Positions 15,437 to 22,130 of a stretch of 31,333 nucleotides of DNA are shown piece after piece. The notes under the pieces were generated by a model that had not been told where the DNA came from, did no database searches, and saw nothing but the letters and a program-made list of their open reading frames with translations. The translations under genes and the position numbers were made by a program. Position 1 is the stretch's first letter, and each line of letters opens with the position of its first letter. The DNA lies in IMG/VR virus record IMGVR_UViG_3300047455_000196, positions 1 through 31,333 of that record; one strand, 5' to 3'. This DNA is from a virus.

Positions 15437-15652
15437 TTAACGATAGCGGTCAGCAGGGTTTTCGTGAGCTTCTTCGCTTTGCTCGCACAGTCTAAATGTT
15501 AATACTTTTCTAGGGCCGCGAGTCGTATTGATATTAATTTCCCCAGTCTTCTCATGAAACTCTATTTTAGTAATCGTTGCCCTTTCATTGTTCTGACCAA
15601 CTAGTATTTCTTGTCCTAATTCTAAATTTAGATTAATATTTCTCAGTGTCAT
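15437..15652 (-). CDS. Small phage protein, function unknown
   Basis: 71 aa from the ATG at 15652, starting MTLRNINLNLELGQEILVGQ. It reads like a small beta-barrel (ATITKIEFHEKTGEININTT, RGPRKVLTFRL). AGGAGG gives an ideal ribosome-binding site, and a late box (15679-15686) lies 26 nt upstream. The frame is open further upstream, but that extension would cross the promoter. Confidence 0.68.
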   Translation of the reverse strand: MTLRNINLNLELGQEILVGQNNERATITKIEFHEKTGEININTTRGPRKVLTFRLCEQSEEAHENPADRYR

Positions 15653-15678
15653 GGGAACCTCCTGCTTCACGTGTATTC

Positions 15679-15686
15679 TATTTATT
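15679..15686 (-). promoter_or_regulatory. T4-type late promoter box (AATAAATA)
   Basis: It points left to the gene starting at 15652, with a leader of about 20 nt carrying AGGAGG. Confidence 0.5.
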
Positions 15687-15689
15687 ATA

Positions 15690-15707
15690 GTACAGGCCCC
15701 GCTGTAC
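15690..15707. repeat. Palindrome GTACAG-GCCCCG-CTGTAC
   Basis: Perfect 6-bp arms around GCCCCG, between divergent late promoters. The 12-mer GGCCCCGCTGTA (15695-15706) occurs again twice in the origin-like region (21681 and 21721), always in non-coding DNA. Possible protein-binding site or RNA hairpin. Confidence 0.5.
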
Positions 15708-15746
15708 GGTCTATGATTATTTTTGCTTCTACCTAAATGACTGCGA

Positions 15747-15752
15747 TAAATA
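15747..15752 (+). promoter_or_regulatory. T4-type late promoter box (TAAATA), leaderless spacing
   Basis: Extended box GATAAATA ends 5 nt before the ATG at 15758, with no ribosome-binding site between. Confidence 0.55.
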
Positions 15753-15757
15753 GTTAC

Positions 15758-15919
15758 ATGAAAAGATATATCGTAGAAAAGGTCCATCAAGGACAGTATA
15801 AAATTGTAGACACAAGTCTTAACCAAGCAATTGCCTGGGTCGAGAAGAAGGCTCCTGCTGATCGAGCTTGTGCAGAAATAAACAAAAACTACGAAACGAC
15901 TATTACCAAAAAGTCTTGA
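15758..15919 (+). CDS. Small basic protein (53 aa), function unknown
   Basis: 53 aa, starting MKRYIVEKVHQGQYKIVDTS, then LNQAIAWVEKKAPADR. I chose this ATG over the one 21 nt upstream because that one precedes the TAAATA box. The stop codon TGA is part of the TTGACA -35 box of the next gene. Confidence 0.6.
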   Translation: MKRYIVEKVHQGQYKIVDTSLNQAIAWVEKKAPADRACAEINKNYETTITKKS

Positions 15920-15944
15920 CATATTGCCCTACATATAATATAGT
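15916..15944 (+). promoter_or_regulatory. Sigma70 promoter, TTGACA-N17-TATAGT
   Basis: Perfect -35 box (15916-15921), 17-nt spacer, TATAGT (15939-15944). It drives the lipoprotein gene at 15978. The leader includes AGAGG as ribosome-binding site. Confidence 0.75.
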
Positions 15945-15977
15945 ATAGCTATTGAATTATGTGTAACAGAGGCATAC

Positions 15978-16274
15978 ATGTTAAAATCACTAACCATTAT
16001 ATCACTAGCAATCACCGTTTCAGGATGTGCATCTAACCCACCTGATTGGGTTACCGGCTCAAACTACTGCAAAACAATAGGGTGTGGTAAAGACCTATCT
16101 TTTTACCCTATGGCGCCCGGTGAGGCTGTTAGACAAGCTGAAGCCCATGGCTTTCAATATGGTAAAACCAGCTCAGCATATGCTCCTACTGATCCAAGAC
16201 ATCATGAACTTAAGAAGGCTGAAGAAGCAGCCGGTGAAACACCCTGGCATTGGAATCAGCCAACAAACAAATGA
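15978..16274 (+). CDS. Small lipoprotein, function unknown
   Basis: 98 aa with a lipoprotein signal peptide: LTIISLAITVSGC, lipidated Cys at residue 17. The mature part contains two more Cys (NYCKTIGCGK) and DPRHHELKKAEEAAGETPWH. Probably attached to the host envelope. Roles such as superinfection exclusion or lysis are possible but unsupported. It overlaps the next gene by 4 nt (ATGA). Confidence 0.75.
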   Translation: MLKSLTIISLAITVSGCASNPPDWVTGSNYCKTIGCGKDLSFYPMAPGEAVRQAEAHGFQYGKTSSAYAPTDPRHHELKKAEEAAGETPWHWNQPTNK

Positions 16275-16495
16275 AAATAGATCAACTTCTTAAATGGGTG
16301 GCCACTGCTACGCTTATTATAGGTACCGTGGTTAATAGTTTAGGTTATTATCCAGAGGGTCCTTTAATTTTGGCAGCAGGTGGGTATGTCTGGCTGGTCG
16401 TTTCGTTCATCTGGAAAGATTGGGCATTAATTACTACCAATTTAGTAATGAGTACCACGGCAGTTATTTTGGTTGCGTGGAAACTTTTTGGATGA
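16271..16495 (+). CDS. Small polytopic membrane protein
   Basis: 74 aa from the ATG at 16271, about three membrane helices (about 6-24, 31-49, 52-70), with PEGPLILAAGGYVW in the middle. Translationally coupled to the lipoprotein gene, so the two may act together in the envelope. No family recognised. Confidence 0.68.
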   Translation: MKIDQLLKWVATATLIIGTVVNSLGYYPEGPLILAAGGYVWLVVSFIWKDWALITTNLVMSTTAVILVAWKLFG

Positions 16496-16503
16496 ATAAA
16501 GGT

Positions 16504-16532
16504 TTGCTCTTTTATTAAAGTGGCCATATAAT
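16504..16532 (+). promoter_or_regulatory. Sigma70 promoter, TTGCTC-N17-TATAAT
   Basis: The -10 box is perfect (16527-16532). Downstream is GTAAGTTAAACAAAC, also seen behind the early promoters at 28995 and 31173, so it belongs to the second promoter class. Confidence 0.65.
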
Positions 16533-16567
16533 AGTTAAAGTAAGTTAAACAAACAGAGGCACATATA

Positions 16568-16840
16568 ATGGCAACGATGAAAAAAGTATTTCATTCTGAT
16601 GCAGGTCACGGTTGGTTAGCCGTAAAAGTTAGCGATCTAAAGATGCTAGGCATTGAAACTAATATTACTCCTTTCTCCTACGTTAAAGGTAAAACTGTTT
16701 ACCTAGAAGAAGACTGTGATATGTCTAAATTTATCGAGGCTGCTAAGGCTAAAGGAATTACAATAGAAGTTCGTTCTGGCCCACAGCGTGATCGCAGTCC
16801 TATCCGTTCATTTAAATCTTACAACCTTTCGGAGGTATAA
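16568..16840 (+). CDS. Small phage protein, function unknown
   Basis: 90 aa, starting MATMKKVFHSDAGHGWLAVK. Alternating strand and helix (VKVSDLKMLG, KTVYLEEDCDMSKFIEAAKA, GITIEVRSG) suggests a small alpha/beta domain. Proteins with the opening HSDAGHGWL are recalled from phages and plasmids, without known function. AGAGGCA is the ribosome-binding site. Confidence 0.72.
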   Translation: MATMKKVFHSDAGHGWLAVKVSDLKMLGIETNITPFSYVKGKTVYLEEDCDMSKFIEAAKAKGITIEVRSGPQRDRSPIRSFKSYNLSEV

Positions 16841-16844
16841 TACT

Positions 16845-17027
16845 ATGCACGACATTATTGACTTTATTGATGAGCTAAAAGAACTGAAAGCCTTATACAA
16901 TACAGGCGAGCTTCGTAATTTTGACTTCGAACGCATGATTCAAAAGTATGATCGCAAAGTAGATGCCCATGATACTGCAATGGATCAGTGGTTTAAAGAA
17001 TCTTATCATCCCGAATACGAGGTCTAA
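16845..17027 (+). CDS. Small phage protein (60 aa), function unknown
   Basis: 60 aa, starting MHDIIDFIDELKELKALYNT, helical and charged. GGAGG at 16831-16835 fixes the start. Co-transcribed with the gene at 16568. Confidence 0.62.
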   Translation: MHDIIDFIDELKELKALYNTGELRNFDFERMIQKYDRKVDAHDTAMDQWFKESYHPEYEV

Positions 17028-17028
17028 G

Positions 17029-17235
17029 ATGGCTGTGAATTATATTAAATCATCTAAGATGAATTATCCTTACGAGTTAAGTGATAAAGACATTGAACGT
17101 ATTTCAGCTGTGGTCGAAGGTAGGCTTGCAGAAGAGTGGGTAAGCGCAGAAGAGCTTGAAGCATTTAATGATTACCTCTATGATCATCTTGCGGCTAAAC
17201 TACAGACACATGAGGGAAGTCTATGCCTACAGTAA
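17029..17235 (+). CDS. Small phage protein (68 aa), function unknown
   Basis: 68 aa, starting MAVNYIKSSKMNYPYELSDK, acidic and helical (RLAEEWVSAEELEAFNDYL). The start follows the upstream stop by one base; GAGG lies at 17019-17022. It overlaps the next gene by 13 nt. Confidence 0.62.
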   Translation: MAVNYIKSSKMNYPYELSDKDIERISAVVEGRLAEEWVSAEELEAFNDYLYDHLAAKLQTHEGSLCLQ

Positions 17236-17408
17236 AAAAAACAACAAGTTCACCTTTTCGACACTTCTGTAATGAGAAGTGGTACGAACACAAGGACGAG
17301 ATTCTTGTGTGGACCGGCAAAGCCCATCCAGATTACGATAGCACCTATTACTTTAGGAAGCATCGCTGGCTGTTGAAAAAGATGTTTAAGGAGAGCAGAG
17401 ATGTTTGA
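17223..17408 (+). CDS. Small basic phage protein (61 aa), function unknown
   Basis: 61 aa, rich in aromatic and basic residues (FRHFCNEKWYEHKDE, FRKHRWLLKKMFKE). GAGGGAAG precedes the start. Overlaps the genes on both sides (13 and 8 nt). Confidence 0.6.
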   Translation: MPTVKKTTSSPFRHFCNEKWYEHKDEILVWTGKAHPDYDSTYYFRKHRWLLKKMFKESRDV

Positions 17409-17589
17409 CATCGTACCCGGAGTAGGATGGCTATTCTTAGCATATGCCGTAGGCACAATCTTTGGATTGAATATTAGTTTCAAAGGGGCTATTGGTAAAA
17501 CTATCGATAGTCTAATAGAAAACGGTTACCTAAAGCATCGAAAGATGCCGAATGGTGAAATTGAAATTTTAAAACACAACGAGGAATAA
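17401..17589 (+). CDS. Small membrane-anchored protein (62 aa), function unknown
   Basis: 62 aa. A hydrophobic N-terminal segment (about 4-24, IVPGVGWLFLAYAVGTIFGL) is followed by a soluble tail ending in EIEILKHNEE. Part of the compact operon from 16568. Confidence 0.6.
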   Translation: MFDIVPGVGWLFLAYAVGTIFGLNISFKGAIGKTIDSLIENGYLKHRKMPNGEIEILKHNEE

Positions 17590-17592
17590 TAT

Positions 17593-17973
17593 ATGAACAC
17601 ACTCACCTATTGGGAAAAACAGCCTACAGATAACCCATATCTCTTAAATGGGTTTAATGGTACTTGGGCATTTTCAGATCATAACTTGATTTCAAATGAA
17701 CTAAGAAACTTTATCATGGAGTCGTTTCACCCAGAGGAGAAGTTTAAACGAATTCCCCTTGAAGACATCAACAAACTAATGAATGATGTTTGGGAAGGTC
17801 CTGGGTCTATGGTTAAGATTCAAAAAATGTTCGAAGAAATGAAGGCTGCTCGATTTAAGAAAGTCGCAGATGCGGCAAAACCTGTCCTTGAGCCTACTAA
17901 GACCATTGATGACTTCAACGAAGAAGAACTTACAACTAAGGTAATTGATAGTTCATTAAATGACGATGATTAA
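17593..17973 (+). CDS. Phage protein, function unknown
   Basis: 126 aa, starting MNTLTYWEKQPTDNPYLLNG, helical with a strongly acidic C-terminus (DDFNEEELTTK, NDDD). Last gene before the first early-type promoter at 17995. No family recognised. Confidence 0.68.
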   Translation: MNTLTYWEKQPTDNPYLLNGFNGTWAFSDHNLISNELRNFIMESFHPEEKFKRIPLEDINKLMNDVWEGPGSMVKIQKMFEEMKAARFKKVADAAKPVLEPTKTIDDFNEEELTTKVIDSSLNDDD

Positions 17974-17994
17974 TAGATTTTGGTAAGATAAAGG

Positions 17995-18037
17995 TTGACA
18001 TCTTCGGGTGTTGACCTTATACTGTATATAACAGTTA
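17995..18037 (+). promoter_or_regulatory. Early-cassette promoter 1 (class A)
   Basis: TTGACA (17995-18000), 17 nt, TATACT (18018-18023), then GTATATAACAGTTA. The ACTGT and ACAGT arms around ATATA make a possible operator overlapping the transcription start. This is the leftmost of 19 copies; its leader has AAAGGCAAA rather than GAGGGCA. Confidence 0.9.
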
Positions 18038-18060
18038 GGCAAACAGCAAAGGCAAATGAT

Positions 18061-18336
18061 ATGAACAACGTCCAAATCGCAATCAACGCAATCCGCAACA
18101 TGAACGCTGATGAGATCAACCAAGTAGTTGAAGCAATCAAACTCCAGCGCACCTACAATGCACGAACTGCAACACGTTCGCTGATGGTAGGTGACACAGT
18201 ATCCTTTGACGCTAAGACACGCGGCATTATCACAGGCACTGTAACTAAGATCAATACCAAAACAGTTCAAGTTCGTTGCAACCGTACACAGGGCCTGTGG
18301 AAGGTCACTGCAAGCGTTTTGAAGCAGGTGGCATAA
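18061..18336 (+). CDS. Small phage protein with a KOW/SH3-like barrel, function unknown
   Basis: 91 aa. An N-terminal helical half (INAIRNMNADEINQVVEAIK) is followed by LMVGDTVSFDAKTRGIITGT then VTKINTKTVQVRC, a small beta-barrel pattern like KOW domains that bind RNA or protein. Similar proteins occur in other phages. RNA binding is inference. Start at 18061 chosen because the frame upstream runs through the promoter. Confidence 0.7.
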   Translation: MNNVQIAINAIRNMNADEINQVVEAIKLQRTYNARTATRSLMVGDTVSFDAKTRGIITGTVTKINTKTVQVRCNRTQGLWKVTASVLKQVA

Positions 18337-18337
18337 G

Positions 18338-18541
18338 ATGGGTCCGTTCAACGAGATGACACAATTAGAGCGCAAGGCACGAGTCCTTGCCCTTCTTCAA
18401 CGCAACGATTTGAGTGCATGGGCTCGCAACTACTGGGGCACTGTATTTGATACTATTGCAATGACCGAAGAGCGTTACAATGCTCGGGTGGTTACTGCTT
18501 GGAAAAACATTCGTAAACAACAAACAAAGGACTGGCTATGA
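18338..18541 (+). CDS. Small phage protein (67 aa), function unknown
   Basis: 67 aa, basic and helical, with LERKARVLALLQRNDLSAWA and Trp-rich stretches (WARNYWG, TAWKNIRKQQTKDW). It starts 2 nt after the upstream stop and overlaps the next gene by 4 nt. Confidence 0.62.
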   Translation: MGPFNEMTQLERKARVLALLQRNDLSAWARNYWGTVFDTIAMTEERYNARVVTAWKNIRKQQTKDWL

Positions 18542-18705
18542 GTAAAGTAGGACAATGGGTTTTTGAAATGCAGGAAGATGCATACGACATGACCTTTAAC
18601 GAGTTCATTGAGAAGCACGGTTCAAGCCAAGCAGACGTTTGGTATGAAGTGCAGGATAGCATCGAAAACGAACGTGACTACATGGAGATGGACGACGGTG
18701 CCTAA
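18538..18705 (+). CDS. Small acidic phage protein (55 aa), function unknown
   Basis: 55 aa, starting MSKVGQWVFEMQEDAYDMTF and ending in YMEMDDGA, strongly acidic. It starts at the ATGA overlap with the upstream stop and overlaps the next gene by 8 nt. Supported by the continuous overlapping gene order. Confidence 0.6.
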   Translation: MSKVGQWVFEMQEDAYDMTFNEFIEKHGSSQADVWYEVQDSIENERDYMEMDDGA

Positions 18706-18949
18706 GTTCACGCAACGATACCTAAAGCCCACAAGTTTCAAGCCCAAGGGTTCGATCTTTGAAGGCCTAGTATGGACAGTGGAGGGCTCTAAAAAGGGCA
18801 CCTCTTACGCTGTCGAATTGCACGAGCGAGGGTTCACTTGCGAATGTTCAGGCTTTACCTTTCGTGGCAAATGTAAACACAGTGAATCAATAAACAAACG
18901 TATAGAGGAGGCCTTAGATGACCGAGCGCCGAAATATAACTGGGTATAG
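18698..18949 (+). CDS. SWIM zinc-finger protein
   Basis: 83 aa with a GTG start inside the end of the upstream gene; GGAG lies about 12 nt upstream. CECSGFTFRGKCKH at 48-61 is the SWIM pattern C-x-C-x8-C-x-H (Cys48, Cys50, Cys59, His61), usually a DNA- or protein-binding zinc finger. The domain is the whole C-terminal half; there is no helicase or transposase part. Confidence 0.75.
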   Translation: MPKFTQRYLKPTSFKPKGSIFEGLVWTVEGSKKGTSYAVELHERGFTCECSGFTFRGKCKHSESINKRIEEALDDRAPKYNWV

Positions 18950-19133
18950 TGCAAGCTGGACGCAACCCTACTTGCCCACATCATACAATCCATTTTATGA
19001 ACGCACACCGACACCGTCTAGTGTGAGTGAAGAAATGATTCGCATTGAGGCCGTAGACAACATTGTCCAAAACATGTTGACATACCCTGATGCTGAACGT
19101 ATAATTAACACTGTAATGAAACAAACGAGGTAA
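18918..19133 (+). CDS. Small phage protein (71 aa), function unknown
   Basis: 71 aa, starting MTERRNITGYSASWTQPYLP, with a Pro/Tyr/Ser-rich first half and helical second half (EEMIRIEAVDNIVQNMLTYP). GAGGAGG precedes the start, which lies 32 nt inside the upstream gene. Confidence 0.6.
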   Translation: MTERRNITGYSASWTQPYLPTSYNPFYERTPTPSSVSEEMIRIEAVDNIVQNMLTYPDAERIINTVMKQTR

Positions 19134-19138
19134 CTCAA

Positions 19139-19288
19139 ATGATCAAAGGCATTATCTTAGGCGCACTACTTACTGTAGGCTTGGTTGGTTACGGCGTAGT
19201 CACAACTGATGACGTTGAGACTGCCGGTGAACGAGTAAAGAATGGCGTGAACTATATCGCCAAGAGCGTAGACGAGGCAACACGATGA
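19139..19288 (+). CDS. Single-span membrane micropeptide (49 aa)
   Basis: 49 aa: hydrophobic helix at about 3-21 (KGIILGALLTVGLVGYGVV), then a charged tail (ERVKNGVNYIAKSVDEATR). Overlaps the next gene by 4 nt (ATGA). Function unknown. Confidence 0.58.
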   Translation: MIKGIILGALLTVGLVGYGVVTTDDVETAGERVKNGVNYIAKSVDEATR

Positions 19289-19575
19289 GCAACTACATTG
19301 CAATTGAAGATGTCCAAGCAGGAGGCGAATACGCCTGTAAGTTTCGCGTAGAGACTATGTTGGACACTATGGGACGCCCTGCACCCAATCTAAGTGATGT
19401 ACCCCTAAAGGGTCCTGGCGTATACGAAAGCATTGGCATTCTCATGCAACGAGATACGGAGCAACGTCTTGTTCGATTGCAGGACGAAAAGAGCAAGAAA
19501 GAATTTGTCGTATCCTTTGATGACATCTGGGACGTAGACACAATTGAATGGGCTGACCCACTAGACCCTACTTGA
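19285..19575 (+). CDS. Phage protein (96 aa), function unknown
   Basis: 96 aa, starting MSNYIAIEDVQAGGEYACKF. Two strand-rich halves (GVYESIGILMQRDTEQRLVR, KEFVVSFDDIWDVDTIEW) suggest a small beta-barrel. Last gene of the operon that began at 18061; its 3' end overlaps the SGNH-like gene by 8 nt tail to tail. Confidence 0.66.
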   Translation: MSNYIAIEDVQAGGEYACKFRVETMLDTMGRPAPNLSDVPLKGPGVYESIGILMQRDTEQRLVRLQDEKSKKEFVVSFDDIWDVDTIEWADPLDPT

Positions 19576-20413
19576 AGTTTTGCTCGTAGATATGATTGGC
19601 AAAATTAATGTGATGCTGTTCACTAGGATGCCAATCAGATCCTGTTGTGGGTATACTGGGGTCATGAATTATTCGACAACTGTCGTGATCCACACTTAGT
19701 GAGTACCAATCATTTGGGTTGGGTATTACATAGGGCGACTGCAATGAAGGATCAAGATCCAGTCTTGCACGTTCAAGTTGATCCAAGTAGGGCTCATGCT
19801 CTACACTTAGATGAATAACTCTAGCCCCAGTAGACCGTAGGTGTCCATCCGTCACAGTTTGAAGAACTAGGCTATTGTGATAGCGATCATATATAGCCAA
19901 CGGGTTGAACGTATAGTTCATAGAAAACTGGATGTAATTATAAATCGCTTGTTCAGCTTCATCTCTTTCGTTCACAACATCAGAACGACTCAGCCCAAAG
20001 AACTTATTGAAGTTAGGCAGTAGTCGTGTTCGAAAGTTATCATTAGTATCAGGTAGATGCGAAAGAGGCACTGCTGTCCTAGCTGGCCACTGTAGGCTAA
20101 CTCTAGTGAGGTAAGTCCACATCACTATTACAATGTCATCGGGCTGAATGTTTTTGGCTTCGACTGCACATTGACGAGCAATCTGTTGAAAGCAACTGCC
20201 ACGCCTTGCATAGTTTTCTACGGGCAAGCCCAAACGATCTGCTAGCACCTTGGGCCAAGCATAGTCACTGGGTGCAAGTATATGCTCGTCCGACCAGTGA
20301 CTTTCTCTGCCTAGGGCTTTCTGTTCTTCTAGTGTGAGTGGAGGTCTTACTACGTCTGGTAGTGCATGACCTTGCGTTATACTGCATCCGAATGTGTGAA
20401 TTTTTTGTGTCAT
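19568..20413 (-). CDS. SGNH/GDSL-like hydrolase
   Basis: 281 aa from the ATG at 20413. HTFGCSITQGHALP has the nucleophile-type Ser11 of block I; NYARRGSC (67-74) fits block II; TTGSDWHPSEQHHINFANHI near the C-terminus carries the Asp260/His262 pair of block V. SGNH enzymes are esterases, lipases or polysaccharide deacetylases; a role in modifying the cell surface or glycans is inference. It is the only minus-strand gene between 15.8 and 31 kb, with a late box (20419-20424) 5 nt before the ATG and no ribosome-binding site. Confidence 0.72.
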   Translation of the reverse strand: MTQKIHTFGCSITQGHALPDVVRPPLTLEEQKALGRESHWSDEHILAPSDYAWPKVLADRLGLPVENYARRGSCFQQIARQCAVEAKNIQPDDIVIVMWTYLTRVSLQWPARTAVPLSHLPDTNDNFRTRLLPNFNKFFGLSRSDVVNERDEAEQAIYNYIQFSMNYTFNPLAIYDRYHNSLVLQTVTDGHLRSTGARVIHLSVEHEPYLDQLERARLDLDPSLQSPYVIPNPNDWYSLSVDHDSCRIIHDPSIPTTGSDWHPSEQHHINFANHIYEQNFK

Positions 20414-20418
20414 GCAAG

Positions 20419-20424
20419 TATTTA
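20419..20424 (-). promoter_or_regulatory. T4-type late promoter box (TAAATA), leaderless spacing
   Basis: Extended TGTAAATA on the minus strand followed by CTTGC and the ATG at 20413. It marks the SGNH-like gene as a late gene inside a plus-strand region. Confidence 0.55.
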
Positions 20425-20473
20425 CAGACTCAAGCACAACCCTCAGCTCAAAGTGGATTGAGCAGATTGCGGC

Positions 20474-20510
20474 TTGACTACCCAAGTTTTGATGTTATAA
20501 TTATTAAATA
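20474..20510 (+). promoter_or_regulatory. Sigma70 promoter plus late box before the basic micropeptide
   Basis: TTGACT (20474-20479), 16 nt, perfect TATAAT (20496-20501), then TAAATA at 20505-20510. Both point to the gene at 20530, whose leader holds AAAGGAG. Confidence 0.6.
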
Positions 20511-20529
20511 GTGCTTAAAGGAGTTGACT

Positions 20530-20676
20530 ATGAAAACAAAAATTCGCAAGCCAAAGCCGCGCAATGCTGTTGCGAGAGCTGTTCGCGACCCCCAAGGTCC
20601 TTTTAGAGCTAGAGCAGAACGTGATCGTAGCAAATACACACGCAACCGCAAGCACAAATTGTTGTCACAAGATTGA
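20530..20676 (+). CDS. Small, highly basic protein (48 aa)
   Basis: 48 aa, about one third Lys/Arg: starts MKTKIRKPKPRNAVARAVRD, then ERDRSKYTRNRKHK. Such short NAVARAxRDPxGPFR proteins are recalled from many phages; nucleic-acid binding is likely from charge alone. AAAGGAG fixes the start. Confidence 0.68.
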   Translation: MKTKIRKPKPRNAVARAVRDPQGPFRARAERDRSKYTRNRKHKLLSQD

Positions 20677-20688
20677 GATAAGTAAAGT

Positions 20689-20970
20689 ATGGATGATACA
20701 AACGAAAACAACGAAGCCGCTACTCCAATCTATAACCTAGATGAAGATACGCAGAATCTTATTGAAGTAGCTCTCAACTGCATGGTTCAGCTAAGTGAAG
20801 CACAAATAGAGGAAACAGCCAAAGAGAATCTTTTGATTATCTGCGACGAAATTGCTCTGCGTTTTGGTATTGCTCGCATGGAGGTAGTTGAAGAACTACA
20901 CGGCGATGAAGTAATCTATAAACCACGCGGTGGTATCTTCAATGATGATGATGAAGTACCAGAAGAGTAA
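20689..20970 (+). CDS. Small acidic phage protein (93 aa), function unknown
   Basis: 93 aa, acidic ends (MDDTNENNEA, NDDDEVPEE) around a helical core (NLIEVALNCMVQLSEAQIEE). It starts 12 nt after the basic micropeptide and is probably co-transcribed; the opposite charges could allow pairing, which is speculation. Confidence 0.66.
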   Translation: MDDTNENNEAATPIYNLDEDTQNLIEVALNCMVQLSEAQIEETAKENLLIICDEIALRFGIARMEVVEELHGDEVIYKPRGGIFNDDDEVPEE

Positions 20971-21001
20971 ACTGATAGTTTTTCTAGCCAGCTGTGAGTT
21001 T

Positions 21002-21007
21002 TAAATA
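21002..21007 (+). promoter_or_regulatory. T4-type late promoter box (TAAATA), leaderless spacing
   Basis: Extended TTTAAATA followed by ACAC and the ATG at 21012; no ribosome-binding site. Confidence 0.45.
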
Positions 21008-21011
21008 ACAC

Positions 21012-21113
21012 ATGACGGAAGACAACACAACATACCAGGATGACCCCTGTGACGATATCACCGTCAATGAGGAGTGGAATCTATGGTTACTTACTACAGA
21101 GTCATCGACCTAG
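21012..21113 (+). CDS. Very small acidic protein (33 aa), function unknown
   Basis: 33 aa, starting MTEDNTTYQDDPCDDITVNE. It follows a TAAATA box by 4 nt. GAGGAG inside its coding sequence serves the next gene, which overlaps by 31 nt. Short, so less certain than its neighbours. Confidence 0.45.
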   Translation: MTEDNTTYQDDPCDDITVNEEWNLWLLTTESST

Positions 21114-21277
21114 ACTGTTGTGGTCAAATACTGGCCAACCAGATACCCGAATATGCACAGGCATGTGAGATACTGCACTTCTTGCAAAAAGATTATCCCC
21201 ATGCAGATCTTGAGATTGAATCATACAACACCAGCCCAGTGCGTAAAGGATTTGGGCGTGACCCGGATCTACACTGA
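21083..21277 (+). CDS. Small phage protein (64 aa), function unknown
   Basis: 64 aa from the ATG at 21083, starting MVTYYRVIDLDCCGQILANQ, an alpha/beta pattern. GAGGAG 8 nt upstream supports this start over the GTG at 21074. Overlaps the next gene by 1 nt. Confidence 0.6.
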   Translation: MVTYYRVIDLDCCGQILANQIPEYAQACEILHFLQKDYPHADLEIESYNTSPVRKGFGRDPDLH

Positions 21278-21435
21278 TGAGAAGAACTACAACTAAAAAA
21301 CCCACAAGCGACAGTCTAGAGAAACAACTGCGCAACCCACAACTGAGCAGTCACGAACGCGAAACAATACTGCAATACCTGCACTACTTGGCAGTGGAAA
21401 AGCCTACAGCGCGAAGCGTCCCGCGAAAAAAATGA
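21277..21435 (+). CDS. Small basic protein (52 aa), function unknown
   Basis: 52 aa, starting MRRTTTKKPTSDSLEKQLRN and ending ARSVPRKK. The start overlaps the upstream stop (TGATG). Helical middle (SSHERETILQYLHYLAVEK). Confidence 0.5.
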   Translation: MRRTTTKKPTSDSLEKQLRNPQLSSHERETILQYLHYLAVEKPTARSVPRKK

Positions 21436-21439
21436 GTGT

Positions 21440-21619
21440 ATGCAAGTACGACCAACAAGAGCTATAAGAAGGTGCAAGCCCTGCCCACAACTAGAACAAG
21501 CTCTACAGCTACAAGCTAGCAAACGAATTCCCACTATACAGGAACAAGCACAAGAGATACACAGCCGAGTTGAATACCTACGAGCTGCAACCTATCTCCT
21601 ACTGCTAAAACATAGATAA
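21440..21619 (+). CDS. Possible small basic protein (59 aa)
   Basis: An open frame of 59 codons, starting MQVRPTRAIRRCKPCPQLEQ, with a C-x-x-C and a Gln-rich helix. There is no ribosome-binding site, so it may be chance, but it fills the space between the last clear gene and the repeat region. Confidence 0.35.
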   Translation: MQVRPTRAIRRCKPCPQLEQALQLQASKRIPTIQEQAQEIHSRVEYLRAATYLLLLKHR

Positions 21620-21666
21620 AAAGTCACACGCTTATAGTGATATCCTTACTATACTCTAACTCTTAA

Positions 21667-21871
21667 CACTATATAGTAAAGGCCCCGCTGTAGTGATCTA
21701 GGCTAAGCACTATATGCATTGGCCCCGCTGTAGGGTTCTAGGCTATATAGGCATATGTGCGAGTAACTCTTATCCCTAGTAGACTAAGGCACTATATAGC
21801 AGAGTCTTATAGCGTATACACTATATAGAGAGAATATAGTGAGGACACTATATAGAGAGGACACTATATAG
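21667..21871. repeat. Cluster of CACTATATAG repeats
   Basis: Five exact copies (starts 21667, 21790, 21819, 21846, 21862); the last three continue as GAGAG or GAGAA. Four more exact copies lie in the 12-bp array further right. The core CTATATAG is palindromic. Two GGCCCCGCTGTA elements, exactly 40 bp apart (21681, 21721), are interleaved. Confidence 0.75.
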
Positions 21872-22130
21872 AGAGGGTGAAACACACTGTAAACGCATAG
21901 TGAATAGACTGTAAACAGAATGTGGAAAAGCCTTGCAGAGTATTTGAACTATGCCTCTCGCGACCACGAGCAAGAGAAAAATTTTCTGCTGTAAAAACAC
22001 TGTTTTCCGCAATTTTATGCGTCTGATCTGTACACTGAGCCACTCTAGAACCATGGTTTATTCACCATTCCGCCACCCTAAAACCAGCCTTAAATGGTGG
22101 TCACCTCACTATATCAAGAGCTCACTTGAC

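Noticed and set aside
15653-15922. An upstream extension of the small gene at 15437-15652 to about 161 residues.
   Set aside because: The extension crosses the late promoter and the oppositely oriented gene at 15758; AGGAGG marks the start at 15652.
17956-18375. A 139-codon frame on the minus strand over promoter 1 and the gene at 18061.
   Set aside because: Cys-rich nonsense composition, antisense to a gene with its own promoter and leader.
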